From NCBI GenBank assembly GCA_963811225.1, contig CAWEQO010000001.1:744001-808000 (forward strand): a stretch of DNA of 64,000 nucleotides, given 5' to 3'. Under the pieces are notes generated by a model that searched no databases, was not told the DNA's origin, and worked only from the letters and a program-made list of their open reading frames with translations. Below are positions 27,816 through 36,258 of this stretch, one piece after another (position 1 is the stretch's first letter; the number at the start of each line of letters is the position of its first letter). Origin of the DNA: CAWEQO01 sp963811225. GTDB lineage: Bacteria > Chloroflexota > Anaerolineae > Anaerolineales > Anaerolineaceae. The position numbers were made by a program, and so were the translations under genes.

Positions 27816-29456
27816 ATGAAGAAAGAGTCATTGAGAATCATTCCCCTGGGAGGACTGGGGGAAGTGGGGAAGAATTTAATGGTCTACGAGTACGGCAGCG
27901 ACATCCTCGTTGTCGACACAGGCCTGATGTTCCCCGAGAACGATATGTTGGGGATTGACTACATCATCCCTGATTTCCAATATTTGCGTGACCACCGCGC
28001 CAACGTGCGCGGCATCATCATCACGCACGGTCACGAAGACCACATCGGCGCCATCCAGCACGTGCTGGCTGAAATCGACGCGCCGATCTACGCCACCCCG
28101 CTGACGCGCGGCCTGCTGGAAGTCAAGCTGGCCCGCCATGGGATGGGTCAAAAAGCCGATCTGCACACCGTGCAGGCCGGTAAATCGATCAAAGCCGGCG
28201 TTTTCGAGGTAGAGTTCTACCACGTGTGCCACTCCATCCCCGATGCGGTCGGCCTGGGCATCCAAACGCCCGTCGGGCTGATCGTGCACTCCGGCGACTA
28301 CAAGTTCGACCACACCCCGGTGGATAACTGGCCCACCGACTACGCCCGCCTGGCGGAGTTCTCCAAGCGCGGTGTCCTGGCCCTGGTGGCCAACTCGACC
28401 AACGCCGAGCGCCCCGGCTGGACCCCCTCGGAACGGGTGATCGACAGCGCCTTCGACAAGGTATTCGCTGAAGCAAAAGGTCGCATCATCCTGGCCAGCT
28501 TCGCCTCGCTGATCTCGCGCGTCCAGCAGGTTGTAAACGCAACCGAGCGGCATGGCCGCAAGCTGGCTATCGCCGGCACCAGCATGGTCGACAACGTCAA
28601 GATGGCCCGCAAGCTGGGCTACCTGGAAGTGCCCGAAGATATGACGATCAGCCTCGACCAGGCGCTGCACATGCCCGACGATGAAGTCGTGATCATGTGC
28701 ACCGGGTCGCAGGGCGAGCCGACCTCGATCATGGGACGGCTGTCCACCGGGCGCCACCGCCAGTTCGACATTAAAGAGGGCGACACCGTGGTGCTGTCCT
28801 CGCACCCCATCCCCGGCAACGAGGAAAACGTCTACCGCACCATCAACCGCCTGTTCCAGCGCGGCGCAGACGTGATCTATGAAGCCATCGCCCCGGTGCA
28901 CGTCTCGGGACACGCCAGCCAGGAAGAGATGAAACTATTGATCAACCTGGTGCGGCCCAAGTACGTCATCCCGGTGCATGGCGAGCTGCGCCAGTTGAAG
29001 GCACATGCCCACCTGGCGGCCCAGCTGGGCATCCCTGAGGAGAACATCCCGGTGGTGGAAAACGGTCAGGTGATCGAGTTCCGTCACGATAAAATGCGCC
29101 TGGCCGAGCGCGTCCCCGGCGGCTACGTCTTCGTCGACGGCTCGAATGTCGGCGACGTGGACCCGGCGGTCATGCGCGATCGCGAAACGCTCTCGCAAGA
29201 CGGCGTGGTGATCGTATCGCTGGTGCTCGACAAGGTCAACGGCAAGCTCATGCAAGCGCCGACGATCTCCAGCCGCGGTTTTATGCTGGAGAATGAGGCA
29301 ACCGAGTTGATCGGTCAGCTAGGTAAGCGCATCGGCGACACAGTCGCCAAGGCCAACGGCAACCTGCAAAAAGACGTGGAGCAGGCCGTGCGCACTCAGT
29401 TGTACCAGGAGGTCCGCCGCTCGCCGGTGATCTTCGTCACGGTCAACAAAGTGTAA
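27816..29456 (+). CDS. rnj: ribonuclease J
   Basis: A 546-residue metallo-beta-lactamase/beta-CASP ribonuclease with 5'-3' exo- and endonuclease activity in mRNA decay and rRNA maturation. Its zinc motif THGHEDHIGA lies at about residues 69-78; HSGDYKFD (about 152-159), the beta-CASP block with NSTNAERPG and SFASLISRVQQ, and the late motif PVHVSGHASQEEMK are all present. The C-terminal domain ends in VRRSPVIFVTVNKV. The start has only a weak GAGG 13 bases upstream. It follows a leader with its own terminator. Confidence 0.96.
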   Translation: MKKESLRIIPLGGLGEVGKNLMVYEYGSDILVVDTGLMFPENDMLGIDYIIPDFQYLRDHRANVRGIIITHGHEDHIGAIQHVLAEIDAPIYATPLTRGLLEVKLARHGMGQKADLHTVQAGKSIKAGVFEVEFYHVCHSIPDAVGLGIQTPVGLIVHSGDYKFDHTPVDNWPTDYARLAEFSKRGVLALVANSTNAERPGWTPSERVIDSAFDKVFAEAKGRIILASFASLISRVQQVVNATERHGRKLAIAGTSMVDNVKMARKLGYLEVPEDMTISLDQALHMPDDEVVIMCTGSQGEPTSIMGRLSTGRHRQFDIKEGDTVVLSSHPIPGNEENVYRTINRLFQRGADVIYEAIAPVHVSGHASQEEMKLLINLVRPKYVIPVHGELRQLKAHAHLAAQLGIPEENIPVVENGQVIEFRHDKMRLAERVPGGYVFVDGSNVGDVDPAVMRDRETLSQDGVVIVSLVLDKVNGKLMQAPTISSRGFMLENEATELIGQLGKRIGDTVAKANGNLQKDVEQAVRTQLYQEVRRSPVIFVTVNKV

Positions 29457-29485
29457 TCAATTTTCAAGGAATAAAAGAATAAATA

Positions 29486-29523
29486 AAAAGGTTGGTAGTC
29501 CAATGGGCTGCCAACCTTTTTTT
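29486..29523 (+). terminator. intrinsic terminator of rnj
   Basis: AAAAGGTTGGTAG pairs with CTGCCAACCTTTT, ending in a run of seven T. A-rich DNA on the left also makes it usable for the convergent pcm gene. Confidence 0.9.
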
Positions 29524-29532
29524 CTGGAAAAA

Positions 29533-30195
29533 CTACTCCCAATCTTCCTCACGCCAGCCATGCTCGCCCAGCAGCGGCACGAACGCCACCGGGATGATAT
29601 CCTCACGTTCCAGGCGGGGGCCGTGACGCTCCCAACGCTGGAGCACCTGCCGGCCGCGTGGACCCACCGGCAGCGCCATCCGCCCGCCCTCGCCCAGCTG
29701 CTCGGCCAGGGGCGGCGGCACCGCCGGGGCAGCGCAGGTCACCAGGATGCCGTCATAAGGGGCGTGCTGGGCCCAGCCCAAGGCGCCGTCGCCGACGTGG
29801 ATGGAGACGTTCTCGATGCCCAGCGACCAGAGCCTGAGGCGGGCAGCCGCTGCCAGGTCTTCATGACGCTCGATCGTGTAGACGTGCCGGGTCAACTGGG
29901 CCAGGATGGCTGCCTGGTAGCCCGATCCGGTGCCAACTTCCAACACGCTCTCCTCGCCATTCAAGCCGAGCAGGCTGGTCATGATGGCCACGATATAAGG
30001 CTGTGAGATGGTCTGCCCTGCGCCGATCGGCAGCGCCTTGTCGTCGTAAGCCTCGTCCCACAGCGGCTCGGGGATGAACAGGTGGCGTGGGATGCGCCGC
30101 ATGGCCTCCAGCAGCGCGGGGTGGCGGATACCACGCCGCTCGATCTGCTCGGCGACCATTTTATGACGCATATGCTCGAGGTAAGGAGAGTCCAT
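29533..30195 (-). CDS. pcm: protein-L-isoaspartate O-methyltransferase
   Basis: A 220-residue SAM-dependent enzyme that repairs isoaspartyl residues in aged proteins. Hallmarks are RHLFIPEPLWDEAYDDKALPIG with GQTISQPYIVAIMT (substrate loop) and VLEVGTGSGYQAAILA (SAM motif I). The C-terminal LPVGPRGRQVLQRW matches the family. ATG 30195 has GGAG six bases upstream; longer in-frame extensions run through GA-rich repeat DNA and are rejected. It sits 40 bases after mutY. Confidence 0.94.
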   Translation of the reverse strand: MDSPYLEHMRHKMVAEQIERRGIRHPALLEAMRRIPRHLFIPEPLWDEAYDDKALPIGAGQTISQPYIVAIMTSLLGLNGEESVLEVGTGSGYQAAILAQLTRHVYTIERHEDLAAAARLRLWSLGIENVSIHVGDGALGWAQHAPYDGILVTCAAPAVPPPLAEQLGEGGRMALPVGPRGRQVLQRWERHGPRLEREDIIPVAFVPLLGEHGWREEDWE

Positions 30196-30207
30196 GGGTG
30201 GCTCCAT

Positions 30208-30292
30208 AGAGTGGAGAACGGGGAGAGTAGCCCCTTTAGAAACCTGGTTCAGGAGAGGAGGGGCCTGGCTGCTCTCTACTCTCAATTCTTTT
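30208..30292. repeat. GA-rich repeat overlapping the mutY 3' end
   Basis: GTGGAGAACGGGGAGAGTAG and, on the other arm, CTCTCTACTCTCAATTC frame a weakly paired core (AGGAGAGGAGGGGCC). The mutY C-terminal tail (RIESREQ) is encoded inside it. Confidence 0.55.
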
Positions 30293-31336
30293 CGCGATCT
30301 GCCGATCAATTTTCCCCATCGGGAAGTCCCTCAAATCGTCCGGCGCGGCCCAACACAGGTCGCTGGGTTGGATGGGCTGCGGCTCCTCGCCGGGCAGCAG
30401 GCGGCAGAGGAAGGCGTGCAGGGTCACGCTGAAGTGGGTGTAAGCATGTTCGTACACGCCAAACGGCTCGCCCACCTCGATTTCTGCACCCAGTTCCTCG
30501 ACGATCTCGCGCCGCAAACACTGCGGCAGGCTTTCGCCCGGCTCCACCTTGCCTCCCGGAAACTCCCACAGCCCGCCCAGTAGACCCTCAGACGGGCGTT
30601 GGGCCAGCAGCAGCTTGCCGTCCTGCCGGATCACCGCGGCTGTCACCAGGTAATGCGGCGTCTGGCGCTTGGGCAGCTTGACCGGGCGCTGCTCCTGAAC
30701 GCCAAGGGCAAACGCCCGGCACAGCCCATTAAGCGGACACGCCAGACAAGCCGGTGAGCGCGGCGTGCAGATCGAAGCGCCCAGGTCCATCAGCGCCTGG
30801 TTGTAGTCCCCGGCTCGGCCGGCGGGCAGGTTCTCCTCCGCCAGCGCCCACAAGATGCGCTCCCCTTTCGGTGAGCGGGCCGGCACGGTCACATCGAACA
30901 CGCGCGCGAGCACCCGGCGGATGTTGCCATCCAGGGCGGGCTCATCCAGACCGAAAGCGATTGAAGCGATGGCCCCGGCAGTGTAGCGACCGATCCCAGG
31001 CAGCGATTGGAGCGCGGCGCGTTCGGCAGGCAGAGCGCCGCCGAACTGATCCATGACCAGGCGGGCAGCCTTGTGCAGGTTACGGGCCCGGCTGTAGTAG
31101 CCTAATCCCTCCCAGGCGCGCAGCACATCCTGCTCAGAGGCAGCCGCAAGATCTGCCAGGCTAGGGAAGCGCGCCAGCCAGCGCTCGAAGTAAGGGATCA
31201 CCGCCTCCACCCGCGTCTGCTGGAGCATGATCTCCGAGATCCAGGTGCGGTAAGGGTTTTGGTTGTCCCGCCAGGGCAGGCGGCGCGCATTGCCTTCATA
31301 CCAGGCCAACAGGCGCCGGGCTAATTCCGTTGTCAT
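30236..31336 (-). CDS. mutY: A/G-specific adenine DNA glycosylase
   Basis: A 366-residue DNA repair enzyme that removes adenine mispaired with 8-oxoguanine. The HhH-GPD domain has TWISEIMLQQTRVEAVIPYF with catalytic Glu, LPGIGRYTAGAIASIAFG (helix-hairpin-helix) and DGNIRRVLAR. The [4Fe-4S] loop is C-x6-C-x2-C-x5-C (CTPRSPACLACPLNGLC). The C-terminal NUDIX-like 8-oxoG recognition domain carries GGKVEPGESLPQCLRREIVEELGA. ATG 31336 was chosen because the fold starts there; an upstream extension crosses a hairpin. Its last 15 or so residues are low-complexity repeat-derived sequence. Confidence 0.95.
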   Translation of the reverse strand: MTTELARRLLAWYEGNARRLPWRDNQNPYRTWISEIMLQQTRVEAVIPYFERWLARFPSLADLAAASEQDVLRAWEGLGYYSRARNLHKAARLVMDQFGGALPAERAALQSLPGIGRYTAGAIASIAFGLDEPALDGNIRRVLARVFDVTVPARSPKGERILWALAEENLPAGRAGDYNQALMDLGASICTPRSPACLACPLNGLCRAFALGVQEQRPVKLPKRQTPHYLVTAAVIRQDGKLLLAQRPSEGLLGGLWEFPGGKVEPGESLPQCLRREIVEELGAEIEVGEPFGVYEHAYTHFSVTLHAFLCRLLPGEEPQPIQPSDLCWAAPDDLRDFPMGKIDRQIAKRIESREQPGPSSPEPGF

Positions 31337-31358
31337 AAGGGCTTTGGAACCATCAATA

Positions 31359-31383
31359 AGGCCCTCACCTGAGGTGAGGGCCT
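31359..31383 (-). terminator. hairpin after the 100-residue protein gene
   Basis: AGGCCCTCACC and its complement form a tight, almost loopless hairpin just past the minus-strand stop, followed by ATTGATGG; the U-tract is poor. Confidence 0.55.
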
Positions 31384-31388
31384 GAATC

Positions 31389-31691
31389 CTAAAACTGAAA
31401 GCCGCCGCTGGCTTCCACCAGTTTTTGCGAATAATTATGCACAAAATCCTGCAGCTGGTTTTGCAGGCTCTGCCATTCAGAAGAATCCAGCAGCTGCTGG
31501 GCGCGCATGGTCGAAGACGTCATGGCGCCGACCAGGATCTGCGGCTGCGTGCCATAGACGGTCGCCCAGGCATCACTCAACTCAAACCCCATCCGCTGGA
31601 CGCCAGGTATGAACTCGCGCACCACGAACTCGAAGTATTCCTGCTCGCGTTCGGGAACGATGTCCCAGGTCATAATGAGTTTTACTGCCAA
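31389..31691 (-). CDS. conserved-looking hypothetical protein, possible ferredoxin-like alpha/beta fold
   Basis: A 100-residue protein with an early strand (VKLIMTWDI), a helix rich in Glu/Phe (EREQEYFEFVVREFI), a strand pair around ATVYGTQPQILVGAMT and a C-terminal helix. The arrangement and size resemble dimeric alpha-beta barrel proteins, but I do not recognise a family, so no function is given. It starts with TTG at 31691, preceded by GGAGGGAGCC; the first ATG would remove a strand. It is 16 bases after the MBL-fold gene, probably in one operon. Confidence 0.6.
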   Translation of the reverse strand: MAVKLIMTWDIVPEREQEYFEFVVREFIPGVQRMGFELSDAWATVYGTQPQILVGAMTSSTMRAQQLLDSSEWQSLQNQLQDFVHNYSQKLVEASGGFQF

Positions 31692-31707
31692 GGCTCCCTC
31701 CTCCCAC

Positions 31708-32355
31708 TTACTTAGGGTAATCCAATACGACCACCCGAGTCTCTTCTGGCAAGGAACTAGTGCTGGTCACTTTGTAGGAGGGCATGCTCTCTACCTCTGC
31801 CAGGCCCATTTCTTTTAAAAACTTGCTGATCGGGTCGAGCTGAACGCTGGTTGATTTGTTGCCGTAGTGCATCGGGATGACCAGGTTGGGTTCCAACATG
31901 CTGATCACCTCGTTAGCCTTGGCAGCAATCAGCCCGCTGCCTCCGCCGACCGGAACCAGGGCGATGTTGATCGTCCCCAGCGCCTCGACCTCAGCCTGGG
32001 TGGGTACGCGATCGAGGTTACCCAGGTGCGCCACCGTCAGGCCGTTGTAGTCGATCACGTATAGAGTATTGAGCGGCTCTTCAACGTCTTTCTTGGATCC
32101 CCCGTTGGTCTGCACACCGGTAACAAAGACGCCGCCGATCTCGTACTCGCCGGGACCCGTAATGGCGTAAAAATCGCCCTTGACCGCCTGAAGGTAACTA
32201 TGCCCCGGCAATTCGTGGCTGACGGTGACGATATCCGCTCGCAGCTTCAACAATTCGTAGCCCACCTCGCGGTAATCGTATGGATCGGTGACGACCGAAG
32301 CCATGCCCCGTTCGGCCAGGCGAAAACAGGAATGTCCGTACCAGGTAATTTCCAT
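31708..32355 (-). CDS. metallo-beta-lactamase-fold protein with altered metal motif
   Basis: A 215-residue protein similar to the UPF0173/YtkL-like MBL-fold group. It begins MEITWYGHSCFRL, has a TDPYD strand, TVSHELPGH where active family members carry HxHxDH, then VAHLGNLD and the late VIPMHYGNKS. The altered motif keeps the first and last His but has Leu and Gly where the second His and the Asp should be. It may bind metal differently or not be a hydrolase at all. It is the first gene of a two-gene minus-strand operon. Confidence 0.8.
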   Translation of the reverse strand: MEITWYGHSCFRLAERGMASVVTDPYDYREVGYELLKLRADIVTVSHELPGHSYLQAVKGDFYAITGPGEYEIGGVFVTGVQTNGGSKKDVEEPLNTLYVIDYNGLTVAHLGNLDRVPTQAEVEALGTINIALVPVGGGSGLIAAKANEVISMLEPNLVIPMHYGNKSTSVQLDPISKFLKEMGLAEVESMPSYKVTSTSSLPEETRVVVLDYPK

Positions 32356-32375
32356 TCAACCTCCATCGGAAAGTA

Positions 32376-32435
32376 TTTGAGAAGTGTTGATGTGGGCGTG
32401 ATGCAGGCATCGCGCCCACATCAACACTTCTCAAA
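32376..32435. repeat. 23-bp perfect inverted repeat upstream of the MBL-fold gene
   Basis: TTTGAGAAGTGTTGATGTGG with its GCG end (32376-32398) pairs perfectly with 32413-32435 over a 14-base loop. It lies 21 bases upstream of the MBL gene start. The rest of the 333-bp region up to the first tRNA (32356-32688) shows no gene. Confidence 0.75.
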
Positions 32436-32625
32436 AACCTTCTAAAGGTGATTATACCTGATTACCCGATAGAGGAATGAACGTTTTATTGCAAGGGAGC
32501 ATTCAAGATTTGGTAAAACGGGCGGATGCCTTAAAATCCTTGACGTATCCGCCATCCAATGATAGACTCTCACCCCGCAGCAAGGAATCAACCGGTTTTC
32601 CAAGCGATATCTTCTGGAGGAAACC

Positions 32626-32654
32626 TTGCCTTTCGCAAAGGGCTCTGGTATAAT
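32626..32654 (+). promoter_or_regulatory. promoter of the tRNA-tuf operon
   Basis: TTGCCT (32626-32631), a 17-base spacer, perfect TATAAT (32649-32654), 35 bases before tRNA-Thr. Confidence 0.85.
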
Positions 32655-32688
32655 TTAGCCCGCTTACTGGAACCTTAAAATATCCTGC

Positions 32689-32761
32689 GCCGACGTAGCT
32701 CAATCGGCAGAGCAATCGCCTTGTAAGTGATAGGTTACGGGTTCGATTCCCGTCGTCGGCT
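32689..32761 (+). tRNA. tRNA-Thr (anticodon TGT)
   Basis: A cloverleaf with acceptor GCCGACG/CGTCGGC, D-arm TAGCTCAATCGGCAGAGC, anticodon loop CTTGTAA, and T-arm ACGGGTTCGATTCCCGT. The 3' CCA is not encoded. Confidence 0.95.
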
Positions 32762-32840
32762 CAGTTGAAAGCTGGCGAGTGAGTTTGTAAACCAACCGGA
32801 GGGTTACAATCTCACTCTCGAGCTAACAACTCAATATTTT

Positions 32841-32924
32841 GGGCGGTTACCCAAGTGGCCAACGGGGACTGACTGTAAATCAGTTGGCGACACGCCTTCG
32901 TAGGTTCGAATCCTTCACCGCCCA
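32841..32924 (+). tRNA. tRNA-Tyr (anticodon GTA)
   Basis: A class II tRNA with a long variable arm. Acceptor GGGCGGT/ACCGCCC; anticodon loop CTGTAAA between ACTGA and TCAGT; T-loop GGTTCGAATCC. The 3' CCA is not encoded. Confidence 0.95.
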
Positions 32925-32978
32925 CTGCCGAAAGGCTAAAAACAACGCGTATATGGCGGAGTACCCAGGGAACGGCAG

Positions 32979-33051
32979 GCCCTCATAGCTCAGTTGGTAG
33001 AGCACGTTCTTGGTAAGAACGGGGTCATGGGTTCAAGTCCCATTGAGGGCT
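32979..33051 (+). tRNA. tRNA-Thr (anticodon GGT)
   Basis: Acceptor GCCCTCA/TGAGGGC; anticodon loop TTGGTAA between CGTTC and GAACG; T-arm GGGTTCAAGTCCC. The Thr-Tyr-Thr-tuf order is the same as in the E. coli thrU-tyrU-glyT-thrT-tufB cluster, minus glyT. Confidence 0.95.
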
Positions 33052-33100
33052 CTTCTTGCCGACTTCACCTTGAACCGTCTTTGTTTTTAAGGAGAAGAGA

Positions 33101-34303
33101 ATGGCGAAGCAGAAATTTGAGCGAAGCAAACCCCACCTGAATGTGGGCACCATGGGGCACATTGACCATGGTAAGACGACCCTTACGGCTGCAATCACCA
33201 AGTACTGCAGCTTTTTGGGTGAGGCGGAGTACCGGGCCTACGACTCGATCGACAACGCCCCGGAAGAGAAGGCGCGCGGCATTACCATCAACATTGCCCA
33301 CGTCGAATACGAGACCGAGAACCGGCATTACGCTCACGTCGATATGCCGGGTCACCGCGACTACATCAAAAACATGATCACCGGTGCGGCCCAGGTCGAC
33401 GGCGCCATCCTGGTGGTGGCAGCTCCCGACGGCCCCATGCCGCAGACCAAAGAGCACGTGCTCCTGGCCCGCCAGGTGGAAGTGCCCTCGATCGTGGTTT
33501 ATCTGAACAAGATCGATCAGATGAACGACCCCGAGCTGCTCGAGCTGGTGGAGTTGGAGCTGCGCGAAATGCTGAGCGACTACGGCTACCCGGGCGACGA
33601 TGTTCCGATCGTGCGCGGCAGCGCTCTGGAAGCGCTGGAGAGCACCTCGACCGACCCAGAAGCCCCCGAGTACGCCTCGATCAAAGAACTGCTCAAGGTT
33701 GTGGATGAGTACATCCCGCAGCCCGAGCGCGAGATCGACAAGCCGTTCATGATGTCGGTGGAAGATGTCTTCTCGATCAAGGGTCGCGGCACGGTAGTAA
33801 CCGGGCGTGTCGACCGTGGTCAGGTCAAAGTCGGCGAGCAGATCGAGATCGTTGGCCTGCGCGAGAAGAACATGAACAGCGTGGTGACCGGTGTGGAAAT
33901 GTTCCACAAGACCCTGGATGCGGGGTTGGCCGGTGATAACCTGGGCCTGCTGCTGCGCGGTATCGAGCGCACGGATGTGGAGCGCGGCATGGTCATCGCC
34001 AAGCCGGGCAGCATCACCCCGCACACCAAGTTCGAAGCGCAGGTGTACGTTCTGCGGCGTGAAGAGGGCGGGCGGCACAAACCGTTCTTCCCCGGCTATC
34101 GCCCCCAGTTCTACATCCGCACGATGGACGTGACCGGCTCGATCGATCTGCCGGAAGGCGTCGAGATGGTGATGCCGGGCGACAACATCAATATGCTGGC
34201 CGAACTGATCGTGCCGGTAGCCTTGGAGCAGGGCTCGAAGTTTGCTATTCGCGAAGGTGGCCTTACGGTTGCCTCCGGCGTTATTACGAAGATCCTTAAG
34301 TAA
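33101..34303 (+). CDS. tuf: elongation factor Tu
   Basis: A 400-residue GTPase that delivers aminoacyl-tRNA to the ribosome. G-motifs visible: GHIDHGKTT (residues about 18-26), RGITINIAHVEYE (effector), DMPGHRDYI (DxxG) and YLNKIDQ (NKxD), followed by the beta-barrel domains II and III ending in VASGVITKILK. AAGGAG lies before the ATG. It is part of the tRNA-tuf-rpmG-secE-nusG transcription block. Confidence 0.98.
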   Translation: MAKQKFERSKPHLNVGTMGHIDHGKTTLTAAITKYCSFLGEAEYRAYDSIDNAPEEKARGITINIAHVEYETENRHYAHVDMPGHRDYIKNMITGAAQVDGAILVVAAPDGPMPQTKEHVLLARQVEVPSIVVYLNKIDQMNDPELLELVELELREMLSDYGYPGDDVPIVRGSALEALESTSTDPEAPEYASIKELLKVVDEYIPQPEREIDKPFMMSVEDVFSIKGRGTVVTGRVDRGQVKVGEQIEIVGLREKNMNSVVTGVEMFHKTLDAGLAGDNLGLLLRGIERTDVERGMVIAKPGSITPHTKFEAQVYVLRREEGGRHKPFFPGYRPQFYIRTMDVTGSIDLPEGVEMVMPGDNINMLAELIVPVALEQGSKFAIREGGLTVASGVITKILK

Positions 34304-34356
34304 GTTTTTGTTGGAAGGAGTTTCAGCCAGATCCTCTGGCTGAAGTGTGAAGAATT

Positions 34357-34527
34357 ATGGCATCGAAAAAGAAAGGCATCCGTCCGGTGATCACACTGGC
34401 TTGCACCGAGTGCAAAGAACGGAATTACACGACTCAGAAGAACCGTCGCAACGACCCCGGGCGCATGGAGTTGGAAAAGTTCTGCAACCGCTGCCGCCGC
34501 CATACGGTCCATCGTGAGACGAAATAA
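34357..34527 (+). CDS. rpmG: 50S ribosomal protein L33 (zinc-ribbon form)
   Basis: A 56-residue protein, MASKKKGIRPVITLACTEC at the start and KFCNRCRRHTVHRETK at the end. The two CxxC pairs mark the zinc-binding L33 form. It lies between tuf and tRNA-Trp/secE, its standard place in many bacteria. The hairpin CCAGATCCTCTGG (34327-34339) precedes it and may be a minor regulatory structure. Confidence 0.96.
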   Translation: MASKKKGIRPVITLACTECKERNYTTQKNRRNDPGRMELEKFCNRCRRHTVHRETK

Positions 34528-34598
34528 TTTTGTGGTATGATAGGTTGTGAGGGCTGGTGATTGGCAAGAGCCCTTCCCCGGCCCCCACAACCTGATGA

Positions 34599-34671
34599 AG
34601 GCGAGTAGCTCAATTGGCAGAGCACCTGTCTCCAAAACAGGGGGTTGTGGGTTCGATTCCTGCCTCGCCTG
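34599..34671 (+). tRNA. tRNA-Trp (anticodon CCA)
   Basis: Acceptor AGGCGAG/CTCGCCT, anticodon loop CTCCAAA between CCTGT and ACAGG, and T-arm TGGGTTCGATTCCTG. It sits between rpmG and secE, a common arrangement. Confidence 0.96.
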
Positions 34672-34733
34672 TCTCTGCACGGGGAACGCCGCTCATCGGG
34701 CGGCGTTTTAGCCGTAAAAACAAGGAGCGTATA

Positions 34734-34988
34734 GTGGCCGCAATTAAGACCGAAAAGAAGCCTACGCCTGTGAAGGCAAAAGCTGAACGAAAGAAAGACC
34801 GGAAGGAGAATGGCATCCAACGCTGGTGGCGTGAAACCCTCGGCGAGATGCGCAAAGTCTCCTGGCCTACAACGCCGGAAGCCTGGCGATTGACCAAAAT
34901 CGTCTTGATTGTCATGGCGGGTATGGCTGCTCTGTTGGGATTATTGGATTTTGTATTTTCCAGGCTGATCACCCTGCTCCTGGCATAA
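34734..34988 (+). CDS. secE: preprotein translocase subunit SecE
   Basis: An 84-residue subunit of the SecYEG channel. A Lys-rich N-terminus (residues 1-30) is followed by the amphipathic SecE motif WWRETLGEMRKVSWPT and one membrane helix at about 50-82. It starts at GTG 34734 with AAGGAG six bases upstream; the longer ORF runs back through tRNA-Trp and is rejected. Confidence 0.96.
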   Translation: MAAIKTEKKPTPVKAKAERKKDRKENGIQRWWRETLGEMRKVSWPTTPEAWRLTKIVLIVMAGMAALLGLLDFVFSRLITLLLA

Positions 34989-35034
34989 ACAGCTGTGCGA
35001 GCGGATAAAGGCAGCGAGATGAGGTAAGTGATTG

Positions 35035-35748
35035 ATGATGGACGCGTGGAACGAGAATGACGAATTGAATACCAAAGACGAGGAAGAACAGGTTTCCCCT
35101 TACGACCGCGAAGAAGACTCCGACGGCCGTGAAAACGCGTCGCCGCATGAAGAACTGCCTTCCACCCCCACAGCCGATACACCTTCCGAAGAAGAAGAAG
35201 AGCCGGTTCCCGGCGAGGAAGGCGACCAGCGAGCCTGGTACGTTATCCACTGCTATTCTGGTTATGAGAACAAAGTTCGCCATAACCTTGAGCAGCGTAT
35301 CGAGACCATGGGGATGAAAGACAAGATCTTCGATGTGGTCATCCCAACCCAAGAAGAGATTGAGGTTCGGGAAGGCAAACGCCGAGTGGTCGAGCGTCAC
35401 GTGTTCCCCGGTTACGTGCTGGTGAACATGGTCCTCACCGAGGAATCCTGGTACGTTGTGCGCAATACCCCGGGCGTCACCGGGTTTGTGGGCATGGGCA
35501 ACCAACCCACCCCCCTGCGCCCAGAGGAAGTATCCCAAATTCTGCGCCGCATGGAAGCGGAAGCGCCGCATATCAAAGTCAGCTTCAAAGTGGGCGAGCG
35601 CGTCCGCATCGTCGACGGGCCGTTCAACGACTTCCGTGGAACGGTGGCAGAGATCGATATGGAGCGCACCAAAGTTCGTGTGATGGTCAACTTCTTCGGC
35701 CGTGAAACGCCGGTAGAACTTGACTTCTTGCAAGTCGAAAAATCGTGA
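35035..35748 (+). CDS. nusG: transcription termination/antitermination protein NusG with acidic N-terminal extension
   Basis: A 237-residue transcription factor linking RNA polymerase to ribosomes or Rho. The conserved NGN domain begins only at about residue 64 (AWYVIHCYSGYENKV); residues 1-62 are an extension of mostly Glu, Asp, Ser and Pro. The C-terminal KOW domain has VGERVRIVDGPFNDFRGTVAEID. ATG 35035, ATG 35038 and TTG 35032 are all possible starts (GAGG about 14 bases upstream). Confidence 0.95.
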   Translation: MMDAWNENDELNTKDEEEQVSPYDREEDSDGRENASPHEELPSTPTADTPSEEEEEPVPGEEGDQRAWYVIHCYSGYENKVRHNLEQRIETMGMKDKIFDVVIPTQEEIEVREGKRRVVERHVFPGYVLVNMVLTEESWYVVRNTPGVTGFVGMGNQPTPLRPEEVSQILRRMEAEAPHIKVSFKVGERVRIVDGPFNDFRGTVAEIDMERTKVRVMVNFFGRETPVELDFLQVEKS

Positions 35749-35773
35749 TCGGACCCAAACGGGCCTGAAAAAC

Positions 35774-35811
35774 GTGGGAGGGTGCCCCGAAGAATCACCC
35801 GCTATAACCAC
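35774..35811 (+). promoter_or_regulatory. candidate ribosomal-protein binding hairpin before rplK
   Basis: GTGGGAGGGTG ... CGCTATAACCAC encloses a variable core with GGTG/CACC pairing and ends seven bases before the ribosome-binding site. A close relative precedes rplA. Such GTGG/CCAC hairpins before L11-L1 genes fit autoregulation by L1 or L11; this is inference. Confidence 0.55.
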
Positions 35812-35825
35812 AAAGGAGTAAAGCA

Positions 35826-36254
35826 GTGTCTAAGAAATTAAAAGCAATCGTTCGTTTACAGATCAACGCCGGGAAAGCGAATCCAGCCCCGCCGATTGGT
35901 CCCGCCCTGGCCGGCCATGGTATCAACATCATGGCCTTCTGCAAGGAATACAACGCCCGCACCCAGAATCGGGTCGGCGAGGTTCTCCCTGCCGAAATTA
36001 CCATTTACACCGACGGTTCTTTCACCTTCGTTTTGAAGTCGCCCCCCGCGGCCGTGCTGCTCAAGAAAGCGGCCGGCATCCCGAAGGGCTCCGCCACCGC
36101 CCCCGGCGGCAAGGTGGGCAAAGTGACCCGCGCCCAGGTGCGTGAGATCGCCCAGACAAAGATGAAAGACCTGAATGCCATCGATATCGAAGGCGCTATG
36201 CGCCAGATCGAAGGCACAGCCCGCAACATGGGTATTGATGTCGTCGAAAAGTAA
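35826..36254 (+). CDS. rplK: 50S ribosomal protein L11
   Basis: A 142-residue protein of the GTPase-associated centre. It has KLKAIVRLQINAGKANPAPP at the N-terminus with the PPIGPALA motif, and a C-terminal rRNA-binding domain with KGSATAPGGKVGKVT. AAAGGAG precedes the ATG. It is methylated by PrmA, encoded at 11 kb. Confidence 0.98.
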   Translation: MSKKLKAIVRLQINAGKANPAPPIGPALAGHGINIMAFCKEYNARTQNRVGEVLPAEITIYTDGSFTFVLKSPPAAVLLKKAAGIPKGSATAPGGKVGKVTRAQVREIAQTKMKDLNAIDIEGAMRQIEGTARNMGIDVVEK

Positions 36255-36258
36255 TCAC

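Noticed and set aside
32930..32978. Possible tRNA fragment (GGCGGAGTACCCAGGGAACGG) between tRNA-Tyr and tRNA-Thr
   Set aside because: It resembles the 5' part of tRNA-Tyr but cannot form a cloverleaf; probably spacer or a decayed duplicate.
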